A DNA stretch of 8,324 nt, taken from an uncultured Alphaproteobacteria bacterium. Its GTDB lineage: Bacteria > Pseudomonadota > Alphaproteobacteria > Rhizobiales > Aestuariivirgaceae. The notes below the pieces were generated by a model, which did no database searches, was not told the origin of the DNA, and saw only the letters and a program-made list of their open reading frames with translations. Positions 1 to 5,988 of the stretch are shown piece by piece. A program made the position numbers and the translations under genes. The stretch is from positions 1 through 8,324 of the forward strand of contig CALMLK010000408.1 in NCBI GenBank assembly GCA_937868035.1. Reading direction: 5' to 3'. Every line of letters begins with the position of its first letter. Position 1 is the stretch's first letter.

Positions 1-465
1 AATGCGGTCGGAATCGCGCACGGATGAGACTTCCGGATTGGTGACGATCACGGCTTCATCCGCATGGCGCATGGCAAGCACCGCGCCCCGCTCGATGCCG
101 GCGGGGCTGTCGCAGATGATGTAGTCGAACTGGGCGCGCAATTCCTTCATCAGTCGGGCGAGGCCCTTTTCGTTCAGCGCATCCTTGTCGCGGGTTTGCG
201 ATGCCGGCAGCAGCCAGAGATTTTCCACGCGCTTGTCGCGGATGAGGGCCTGGTGAAGTTTGGCCTGGTTCTGCGTGACGTTGATGAGATCATAAACAAC
301 GCGGCGCTCCGCCCCCATGATGAGATCGAGGTTGCGCAGGCCGACATCGAAATCGACCACCACCACCGACTTGCCGCTGAGCGCCAGTGCGGAGCCCAGC
401 GCTGCTGTTGACGTTGTTTTTCCGACGCCGCCCTTGCCGGACGTGACGACGATGACTTTGGACAT
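1..465 (-). CDS. minD: Septum-site determining protein MinD (N-terminal 155 residues; 3' end outside window)
   Basis: MinD is a membrane-associated P-loop ATPase that recruits MinC to the membrane and restricts FtsZ ring formation to midcell, normally together with MinE. The visible 155 residues contain the deviant Walker A motif GKGGVGKTT (residues 10-18, with signature Lys11 and Lys16), the switch I region VVDFDVGLRNLDLIMG with Asp38 and Asp40, the family stretch LLPASQTRDKDAL (85-97), the Walker B region CDSPAGIE (118-125, Asp119) and TNPEVSSVRDSDR (142-154). All are near-identical to the MinD family as known. The ATG start is supported by AGGAG eight bases upstream (474-478). It begins 21 bases after the minC stop, so the two are cotranscribed. 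The C-terminal membrane-targeting helix and any minE lie beyond base 1. The open frame runs intact to the edge. Identification is very secure. Confidence 0.97.
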   Translation of the reverse strand, partial: MSKVIVVTSGKGGVGKTTSTAALGSALALSGKSVVVVDFDVGLRNLDLIMGAERRVVYDLINVTQNQAKLHQALIRDKRVENLWLLPASQTRDKDALNEKGLARLMKELRAQFDYIICDSPAGIERGAVLAMRHADEAVIVTNPEVSSVRDSDRI

Positions 466-473
466 GTTTCCCA

Positions 474-478
474 CTCCT
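474..478 (-). promoter_or_regulatory. Ribosome binding site of minD
   Basis: On the minus strand this reads AGGAG, eight bases before the minD ATG, inside the 21-base minC-minD gap. It fixes the minD start, whose next residues SKVIVVTSGKGGVGK match the usual MinD amino terminus. Confidence 0.75.
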
Positions 479-486
479 GGAGTTGA

Positions 487-1221
487 TCAGTGAAAGGCTT
501 CGACGCTCAGCACGTCGCGGTCGAGGCGCGCCTGCACCTGCTCGCCGCGCAAGGCCGGGTCGAAGTCGTCTGCCGTCTTGTAGAGGCCGTCGATCACCAG
601 CAATTCGGCGTCGAACCTGTTGCAGAAGATGCGCGCACGGGCGTTGCCGCTGGTCCCCGCGAAGGCGCGCCCGCGAAGAGCGCCGTAGATGTGGATCGAA
701 CCACCCGCCGCGATCTCCGCGCCCGAGGCAACGGAGCCGATCACCGTGACGTCCCCTTGCGGGAAGATCAGCGACTGGCCGGAACGCAACGGCTCCTCCA
801 CCAGCAGACTGGCGGGCTCACGCGGATCGGGCCGCGCGGACACCGAATAGCGTTGCTGCCGGGGTGGAGGCGCGGGAGCATCGTGGTCTTTCGGATTGAA
901 CATGCCGAAGGGCATGGGCGTCCCCGGCAAAGGCGCCAGACGCGGGCTCACCCAATCGGCGTTGACGCCTTCAACGGCGACAAGTCTCAGGCCCCGGCTC
1001 TCCACCGCGGCAATGACCTTCGCCGTCTCCGCCAAGGTCGGCGAGAGCGGCGCGAGGTCGAGGATGACCGGGCGGTTGGAGAAGAATGAGGACTGGTGGA
1101 GGAGCCGCTGATCCAGTTCAGCGAGCCACTCGTCGAGTGGCGGTTCGGGCGCAAGCACGAAGGCCAGATAGGAACGGCCCAGCAAACGCAGCGACATACG
1201 TGACGAAGCAATGACTGACAC
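487..1221 (-). CDS. minC: Septum-site determining protein MinC
   Basis: MinC is the FtsZ-polymerisation inhibitor activated by MinD at the membrane. With the GTG start chosen here it has 244 residues, normal for the family. The N-terminal inhibitory domain starts at LLGRSYLAFVLAPEPPLDEW (about residues 13-32) and includes the strand RPVILDLAPLSP. A low-complexity Pro-rich linker (about 100-130, containing APAPPPRQQR) joins it to the C-terminal beta-helix domain, which carries the MinD-binding signature RSGQ (146-149) followed by Gly-rich turns (GDVTVIGSVASGAEIAAGGSIHIYG). The start is uncertain. GTG at 1219-1221 is preferred because AGAAGGG lies about nine bases upstream. An ATG at 1195-1197 (236 residues) has no clear ribosome site, and an upstream GTG at 1246-1248 would give 253. 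It is followed directly by minD. A CtrA box lies just upstream, so cell-cycle control is likely. Confidence 0.94.
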   Translation of the reverse strand: MSVIASSRMSLRLLGRSYLAFVLAPEPPLDEWLAELDQRLLHQSSFFSNRPVILDLAPLSPTLAETAKVIAAVESRGLRLVAVEGVNADWVSPRLAPLPGTPMPFGMFNPKDHDAPAPPPRQQRYSVSARPDPREPASLLVEEPLRSGQSLIFPQGDVTVIGSVASGAEIAAGGSIHIYGALRGRAFAGTSGNARARIFCNRFDAELLVIDGLYKTADDFDPALRGEQVQARLDRDVLSVEAFH

Positions 1222-1274
1222 GAGACACAACCCTTCTACGCAACGCACCCCAGCGGGCGCGATTAGGGCTGAAC

Positions 1275-1294
1275 ATGGTTAACAAGGCGTTAAC
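1275..1294 (-). promoter_or_regulatory. CtrA-type box upstream of minC
   Basis: Two GTTAAC hexamers (1278-1283 and 1289-1294) lie 11 bases apart. On the minus strand they form TTAA-N7-TTAACCAT, with TTAACCAT at 1275-1282. This equals the full consensus for the alphaproteobacterial cell-cycle response regulator CtrA (TTAA-N7-TTAAC, with TTAACCAT the commonly reported half-site). It ends about 53 bases before the preferred minC start. A CCTAAT at 1262-1267 could be part of a -10 element, but the spacing to a -35 is not convincing. Regulation of min genes by CtrA has been reported in other alphaproteobacteria such as Brucella. Binding here is inference from the motif. Confidence 0.72.
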
Positions 1295-1327
1295 GGCCTG
1301 TCGCGAATTGAGGCAGAAAGGTGGCGG

Positions 1328-2254
1328 TCAGGCCTTGTCGAGTCCGTAGTAGAGATTCACGACGTGTGTCGCTTCCGCAAAAAACAGCCAGCGCTCGACG
1401 GTGGCAGCGGCGAGTGCGGCCACGGCAAGGACCAGCGACAGCCAGGGCGTGATGAGCCAGCTCAGCAGCGCCGCGATGGCCGCAATCACCAGGGCGATCT
1501 TGACGAGACTGCGCAGCGTTTCCGCATGCTTGCGCGCCACCACATAACCCATCTCCTTCTGGATGAAGTTGATGTTGGTGTGGGGCAGTTCCCATTGCTT
1601 CACGGTGCCGCGAAGGCCCGTTGCATCCGCGATGGTATGGCGGGCGATCGCGGTGTCGATCGAGCGCCAATACAGGCTTTTCAACACACCAGCGATGGCC
1701 AGGAACACGATCGCGAGCAGGACCTGAAACACCTGAAAGCGGCCGAACGGCGTGGCCACCGCCGCCAGCACCGCGCATCCGGTCATTGCGGCAAAAGCAA
1801 AATAGACCGGCACCGTGAGAGGGTGATGCCATTGCGGAATGGTCTTGAGCGTGGCGTAGATCTTCCCGGTGCAGAGAACAGTCACCGCACTCATCACCAT
1901 GCTGGCGAGGGCGAGCGGCGTGATCCACTGCGGAGCCACGACGATGCCGCTCCAGATGAGTCCGAACGCCAGCGCCACCGGATAGGTCAGCACCGCCGCG
2001 ACGCCTTCACGCGACAGCCACGACGAGCGCCATTGCGACAGCGCCCGCCAGGCCCGTTCAGGATGGCCGAGATGCAGCGTCGACGAGAGCAAGCCCACGG
2101 TGATCAGTGCCAGCGAAACGAACATGGCCGTGACGCCGAAGGCCAGCGACGAGGCTTGACCGTGGTTGATGCCCACAAGCCCCAGCAGCGCGAAAAGGCC
2201 GTAGCCCGCACCGGAGGCAGTGGTGAAGAGAATGACGGAATAGGCGGGATTCAT
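1328..2254 (-). CDS. soeC: Sulfite dehydrogenase membrane anchor SoeC (DmsC/NrfD-like)
   Basis: This 308-residue integral membrane protein anchors the SoeAB module to the cytoplasmic face of the inner membrane and passes electrons to quinone. About eight hydrophobic helices are visible (near residues 5-28, 38-60, 84-106, 111-130, 145-168, 174-194, 249-268, 271-291), with a long polar loop at about 196-248. The motif HLGHPERAW (61-69) between helices 2 and 3, and the downstream segment SSWLSREG, are typical of DmsC-type anchors. No haem-binding arrangement is evident, as expected for this type. The ATG lies seven bases after the end of soeB, with a GGAAGG-like site upstream, so it is the third gene of one operon. 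Length and order (catalytic, FeS, anchor) match SoeABC. By itself it could be any DmsC-family anchor; the specific name rests on its SoeA and SoeB neighbours. Confidence 0.9.
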   Translation of the reverse strand: MNPAYSVILFTTASGAGYGLFALLGLVGINHGQASSLAFGVTAMFVSLALITVGLLSSTLHLGHPERAWRALSQWRSSWLSREGVAAVLTYPVALAFGLIWSGIVVAPQWITPLALASMVMSAVTVLCTGKIYATLKTIPQWHHPLTVPVYFAFAAMTGCAVLAAVATPFGRFQVFQVLLAIVFLAIAGVLKSLYWRSIDTAIARHTIADATGLRGTVKQWELPHTNINFIQKEMGYVVARKHAETLRSLVKIALVIAAIAALLSWLITPWLSLVLAVAALAAATVERWLFFAEATHVVNLYYGLDKA

Positions 2255-2260
2255 GGGGTG

Positions 2261-3052
2261 TCAGCCTTCCAGCCTGTCGGACAGGTCTGTTTCGTTCACA
2301 CCTGCCGTCGCCTTGGCGCTGGTCATCAGCTTGTCCGCCCAAGCGAAAAGGCGCTCCATGGCAGAGCCATCGGGTTTCGGCAACGGATCGACCACGGCCT
2401 GATCGCGGCGCGCCCGCGGTGGCAGGTATTTGTTGGTCGGCTTGTATCCCATGTCGGGCAGGAGATCGTAGCCGCCGCGCTGCTTCACCAGTTGCGAGAC
2501 GGCGGAATTTGCATCGCCCAGATCACCGAAGCTGCGCGCGCCCGTGGGGCAGGCCTTGACGCAGGCGGGCACCCGGTCTTCCTCCACGAAATTCTCATTG
2601 TAGATGCGGTCGACGCAGAGCGTGCATTTCTTCATCACGCCGGTGGGATAGTCATATTCGCGCGCGCCATAGGGGCAGGCCCAGGAGCAGAGCTTGCAGC
2701 CGATGCAGGTCTCCGGGTTGACGAGAACGATGCCATCCTCGGCGCGCTTGTAGGAGGCTCCTGTCGGGCACACGGTCACGCAGGCCGGTGTCTCGCAATG
2801 GAGGCAGGAGCGCGGGAAGTGCACAACGCGGGAATCGTCGCGGCCAGCCTCCTGCACCTCATAGCCGTGAATGCGGTTGAGCCATGTGCCCATCGGTTCA
2901 TCGCTGCGCGGCTTCGCGTCAGAGAGCGGCGCGGACACACCTTGCGTGTTCCATTCCTTGCACGACGTGGCACAGGCCTGACACCCGACGCAAATGTCGA
3001 GGTCAATCACGAGGCCGAGCTTCTTCTGCGTGGCGGCGGGAAGCGAGGTCAT
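2261..3052 (-). CDS. soeB: Sulfite dehydrogenase iron-sulfur subunit SoeB (four [4Fe-4S] clusters)
   Basis: This 263-residue ferredoxin-like electron-transfer subunit wires SoeA to SoeC. Sixteen cysteines fall into four classical groups: C21-x2-C24-x2-C27-x3-C31, C83-x2-C86-x4-C91-x3-C95, C116-x2-C119-x2-C122-x3-C126, and C143-x2-C146-x17-C164-x3-C168. This predicts four [4Fe-4S] clusters, as in DmsB, NrfC and PsrB. There is no signal peptide, consistent with a cytoplasmic location. The C-terminal tail after residue 175 contains GYKPTNKYLPPR and lacks further cysteines. The ATG overlaps the soeA stop by four bases (ATGA at 3049-3052), implying translational coupling, and the gene stops six bases before soeC. 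Family membership is certain. Assignment to sulfite oxidation rather than another CISM enzyme depends on the catalytic partner. Confidence 0.93.
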   Translation of the reverse strand: MTSLPAATQKKLGLVIDLDICVGCQACATSCKEWNTQGVSAPLSDAKPRSDEPMGTWLNRIHGYEVQEAGRDDSRVVHFPRSCLHCETPACVTVCPTGASYKRAEDGIVLVNPETCIGCKLCSWACPYGAREYDYPTGVMKKCTLCVDRIYNENFVEEDRVPACVKACPTGARSFGDLGDANSAVSQLVKQRGGYDLLPDMGYKPTNKYLPPRARRDQAVVDPLPKPDGSAMERLFAWADKLMTSAKATAGVNETDLSDRLEG

Positions 3053-5856
3053 GCCTTCACCCCCACATCCTTCAGCACGGCAAACTGCGGTGCGCTTTCG
3101 GGGCTCTGGTCTTTGGCTTTTTCCACGCGCACCTTCAGGTCATACCAGGCCGCCTGCCCGGTCACGGGGTCGCTGTTGGAATAGCGGTAGCCACCTTCGC
3201 GTTCCGGAAGAAGATCGCCGATCAAGTGGTTGAGCAGGAATCCTTTTTTGGATTCTGGCGCATTGGCATCGAGGCCCCAGGTGCCGCTGCGTTTGCCGAT
3301 GGCATTCCACGTCCACACCGTGTCCTCGTTCTGGCCGTCCATCAACTTCGCCTGGCACTTGATCTGGCCGTGATGCGACGTCACCGTGACCCAATCGCCA
3401 TCGCTGATGCCGAGTTTCGCGGCGCGCTTGCGGTGCATGTAGAGCCAGTTGCGGCCGAGGATCTGGCGGAGCCAGGTGTTCTGCGATCCCCATGCGTGAT
3501 ACATGGCCATGGGCCGCTGCGTGATGGCGTGCATGGGAAACTCATCGCCGCTCACCTGCTCGCCTTCGAACGGCGCATACCAGAAGGGGATGGGATCGAA
3601 ATAGGTTTCGATGCGGCTGCGGTGCTCAGCTGGCGGCGTCACCGCGCCAAAGCCACGCGCGGCGAGGCGGAACTTCTGCAAGGGTTCCGAATAAAGCTGG
3701 TGGATGATGGGTTCGGGCCGTGCCAGGAAGCCCATGAAGGTCGCCCAGTCGAGATAGTCCCAGTTCACGTGCTTGTAGTATTTCGCGCGATCCGGAATTT
3801 CCTGGAACCAGTGGCAGCCGTTGGCGATGTATTTCTCCAGCTGCCCCGGATTGACGGGGCCCCTGCCCGACATGCGGCCTTCGGGTCCGCGGAAACCGGC
3901 GAGCGGGCCAAGGCCTGGCGCACGTTCGTGGTTCACGAGATAGTCGGAATAGCCGCCGGGATAACGCGCGTTGCCATCCGCCGTCACCATGGCGGGAAGA
4001 CCAAGGCGCGCGCCGAGATCGAGCAGCACATCCTGGAAGGGACGCACATCGCGGTCTGGCGCAACGACGGGCTGGCGGATTGAATCGGCTGGCCCGTCGG
4101 GCTCGGACACGGGACGGTCCAGCAGCGAAATGCAGTCCCAGCGTTCCAGATAGGTCGTGTCCGGCAGGATCAGGTCAGCGTAGTGCACCATCTCGGAGGC
4201 GTAGGCATCGGAATAGATGATGCGGGGAATGACGTACTCGCCGTCATCGCGCTTGGCGGTGAGTGCGGCCATGGTGTCCGGCACGTTCATGGCCGAATTC
4301 CAGCTCATGTTGGCCATGTACATGAACAGCACGTCCACCGGATAAGGATCGCCCTTGGCGGCGTTGTTGATGACCATGTGCATCATGCCGTGGGCGGCGA
4401 TGGGGGCATCCCAGGAATAGGCCTTGTCGATGCGCTGGGGCTTGCCGAATTCATCGACGAGCAGGTCGTCCGGCGATGTCACGAACCCAAGAGGCGGTCC
4501 GGGCAGCGGGGTGAGCGGCTTCACCTGCCCCGGCTTTCCCGCAGGCTTCACGCCCGGTGGAATGGGCTTGGGGAACGGCGGCTTGTAGCGTGTGCCGCCG
4601 GGGCAATCGATGGTGCCCAGCATGATCTGCAAGAGGTGAATGGTGCGGCAGGTGTGGAATCCGTTGGAATGGGCGGAGATGCCGCGCATGGCGTGGAAGG
4701 CGACGGGGCGGCCCCGCGTCTTCTCATATTGCCGCCCCAGATAATCCGTCCACGGAATATCAAGCTCGATGGCCTCCTCGAAGGCCGTGTGGGCCAACTC
4801 AGCGGCAATGCGCCGGATGGTGGCTGCCGGCACGCCGCAGGCTGCCTCCACCTTCTCCGGCGCATAGTCCGGCGAAAGGAAGCGCTCGGCAATCAGCGTG
4901 AAGGACGTCACCACCTTGCGGCCATCGGCGAGGGTGAAGCGGCCCATCAGCGGCGGGTTGATGCCGTAGGTTCCGGCAACCTTGGTCGATTGCGTCTGCG
5001 GATCGAAGACCAGCGCGGTGCCGGCGGCGTTGCGCAGCAGAAGTCCGTCATCCGCGCCACCCGGATTTTCAATCACCAGCCAGGGCGCATTGGTGAAGCG
5101 CAGGAGATATTCGCCGTCGATCCGCTGCGCCTCCAGCAGCACGTGGATGAGCGCGCCGGCAAACAGGCCATCCGTGCCGGGCTTGATGCCGATCCATTCA
5201 TCGGCAATGGCCGAGTATCCGGTCTTCACGGGATTGATCGCGACGATCTTGGCGCCGCGCTTCTTCAGCTTGCCGAGCCCCGCCTTGATGGGATTCGACG
5301 CATGGTCTTCCGCCACGCCGAACAGCATGAAGTACTTGGAATGGTTCCAGTCGGGTTCGCCGAATTCCCAGAAGCTGCCGCCATAGGTGTAAAGCCCGGC
5401 GGCGGCCATGTTGACGGAGCAAAATCCTCCGTGTGCGGCATAATTCGGCGTGCCGAACTGCGAGGCCCACCAGCCGGTGAGGGCCTGCGACTGGTCGCGC
5501 CCGGTGAAGAAGGCCAGCTTCTTTGGATCGGTGTTGCGCACCTCCGAGAGCCACAGCGTGGCCGTGCGCAAGGCCTCTTCCCATTCGATTTCGCGAAACT
5601 CGCCGGAGCCGCGCGGACCCACGCGGATCAGCGGCTTCGAGAGGCGCGACGGCGACGTGTGCTGCATGATGCCAGCCGCACCCTTGCCGCAAATCACGCC
5701 CTTGTTGACGGGATGATCGCGATTGCCCTCGATGTAGGTGACACTGCCATCCTTCAGGTACACCTTGATGCCACAGCGGCAGGCGCACATGTAGCAAGTC
5801 GTCGTCTTGATCTCGTCCCACGTCTTGATCTGGGTGTTGATCTTTGGCTGGCTCAT
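3049..5856 (-). CDS. soeA: Sulfite dehydrogenase catalytic molybdopterin subunit SoeA
   Basis: This 935-residue Mo-bisMGD oxidoreductase is predicted to oxidise sulfite to sulfate in the cytoplasm and pass two electrons through SoeB and SoeC to quinone. The N-terminal cluster motif is C21-x2-C24-x3-C28-x27-C56, followed by Lys58. The cysteine in GGFCSVNMAAAG (Cys146) is the likely molybdenum ligand, as in PsrA/PhsA-type enzymes. A Pro-rich insert (about 426-455) and the segments WDCISLLDRP, PVVAPDRDVRPFQDVLLDLG and QLYSEPLQKFRLAARG resemble SoeA as I recall it. The C-terminal cofactor-binding domain begins near 770 with FPMHAITQRPMAMYHAWGSQ. There is no twin-arginine signal, which argues against periplasmic enzymes such as DMSO or thiosulfate reductase and fits SoeA. 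The ATG is preceded by an AGGGA site. The gene leads the soeABC operon and is divergent from a MocR regulator. The frame is intact over its whole length. Confidence 0.91.
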   Translation of the reverse strand: MSQPKINTQIKTWDEIKTTTCYMCACRCGIKVYLKDGSVTYIEGNRDHPVNKGVICGKGAAGIMQHTSPSRLSKPLIRVGPRGSGEFREIEWEEALRTATLWLSEVRNTDPKKLAFFTGRDQSQALTGWWASQFGTPNYAAHGGFCSVNMAAAGLYTYGGSFWEFGEPDWNHSKYFMLFGVAEDHASNPIKAGLGKLKKRGAKIVAINPVKTGYSAIADEWIGIKPGTDGLFAGALIHVLLEAQRIDGEYLLRFTNAPWLVIENPGGADDGLLLRNAAGTALVFDPQTQSTKVAGTYGINPPLMGRFTLADGRKVVTSFTLIAERFLSPDYAPEKVEAACGVPAATIRRIAAELAHTAFEEAIELDIPWTDYLGRQYEKTRGRPVAFHAMRGISAHSNGFHTCRTIHLLQIMLGTIDCPGGTRYKPPFPKPIPPGVKPAGKPGQVKPLTPLPGPPLGFVTSPDDLLVDEFGKPQRIDKAYSWDAPIAAHGMMHMVINNAAKGDPYPVDVLFMYMANMSWNSAMNVPDTMAALTAKRDDGEYVIPRIIYSDAYASEMVHYADLILPDTTYLERWDCISLLDRPVSEPDGPADSIRQPVVAPDRDVRPFQDVLLDLGARLGLPAMVTADGNARYPGGYSDYLVNHERAPGLGPLAGFRGPEGRMSGRGPVNPGQLEKYIANGCHWFQEIPDRAKYYKHVNWDYLDWATFMGFLARPEPIIHQLYSEPLQKFRLAARGFGAVTPPAEHRSRIETYFDPIPFWYAPFEGEQVSGDEFPMHAITQRPMAMYHAWGSQNTWLRQILGRNWLYMHRKRAAKLGISDGDWVTVTSHHGQIKCQAKLMDGQNEDTVWTWNAIGKRSGTWGLDANAPESKKGFLLNHLIGDLLPEREGGYRYSNSDPVTGQAAWYDLKVRVEKAKDQSPESAPQFAVLKDVGVKA

Positions 5857-5923
5857 GATGTCCCTGTTCGATGTCAGCTTACATGCCAGAAGAAATCACG
5901 CATGGGCCAGAAATCCTCACGAC

Positions 5924-5932
5924 TGGATTTAT
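5924..5932 (+). repeat. Direct half-site TGGATTTAT related to the palindrome arm
   Basis: TGGATTTAT matches the palindrome arm TGGCCCTAT at six of nine positions (TGG and TAT preserved, the central triplet differing) and has the same orientation as the left arm, 18 bases upstream. This combination of a direct and an inverted repeat could accommodate a domain-swapped MocR dimer, whose two DNA-binding heads often contact direct repeats. It could be chance, given the short length. Confidence 0.4.
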
Positions 5933-5941
5933 GGTGCAAAT

Positions 5942-5960
5942 TGGCCCTATGATAGGGCCA
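5942..5960. promoter_or_regulatory. Perfect inverted repeat, probable operator of the MocR-family regulator
   Basis: TGGCCCTAT-G-ATAGGGCCA is a perfect palindrome with nine-base arms and a one-base centre. Its centre coincides with the best -10 candidate of the regulator gene, about 30 bases before that gene's start. A related direct half-site TGGATTTAT sits at 5924-5932, 18 bases (start to start) from the left arm, and another TGGCCC occurs on the minus strand at 5904-5909. MocR/GntR regulators commonly bind repeated half-sites of this size in divergent promoters, and the TauR sites known from Rhodobacter are direct repeats beginning CTGGAC. The operator role is inferred. Confidence 0.62.
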
Positions 5961-5988
5961 GACAGCACCAACAACGGAACCAATCATC

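Larger units (their letters stand above)
5857..5988. promoter_or_regulatory. Divergent promoter region between soeA and the MocR regulator gene
   Basis: This 132-base non-coding gap is less GC-rich than the flanking genes and must contain the 5' signals of both soeABC (leftward) and the regulator-transporter pair (rightward). It holds a palindrome and additional half-sites, annotated separately. A TATGAT at 5948-5953 is a good -10 candidate for the rightward unit; a matching -35 (TGGATT, 5924-5929, 18-base spacing) is weak. The opposite strand reads TATCAT at 5949-5954, a possible leftward -10 without a good -35. I see no riboswitch or terminator here. Confidence 0.6.

Noticed and set aside
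64..411. Plus-strand open frame opposite minD
   Set aside because: It is antisense to a near-identical MinD N-terminus and has no recognisable protein features.
1295..1334. GGCCTG ... CAGGCC inverted repeat around the soeC stop as a possible terminator
   Set aside because: The arms are only six bases with a 28-base loop, and no T-run follows in the direction of transcription.
1364..3184. Long open frame on the plus strand (about 606 codons) antisense to soeC and soeB
   Set aside because: It lies opposite two well-conserved genes with complete motifs, and its translation is rich in Arg, His, Gly and Ala with no recognisable domain, as expected for a codon-bias shadow in high-GC DNA.
1328..5856. 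Identification of the three-gene operon as DMSO, polysulfide or thiosulfate reductase
   Set aside because: The catalytic subunit has no twin-arginine signal, has cysteine rather than serine at the probable Mo ligand, and carries the Pro-rich insert and C-terminal segments that I associate with SoeA. Those reductases are exported enzymes.
4183..5952. Long open frame on the plus strand (about 589 codons) antisense to soeA, plus another at 2884-4083
   Set aside because: Both are shadows of soeA. Their translations are low-information His/Arg/Gly-rich sequence without family motifs.
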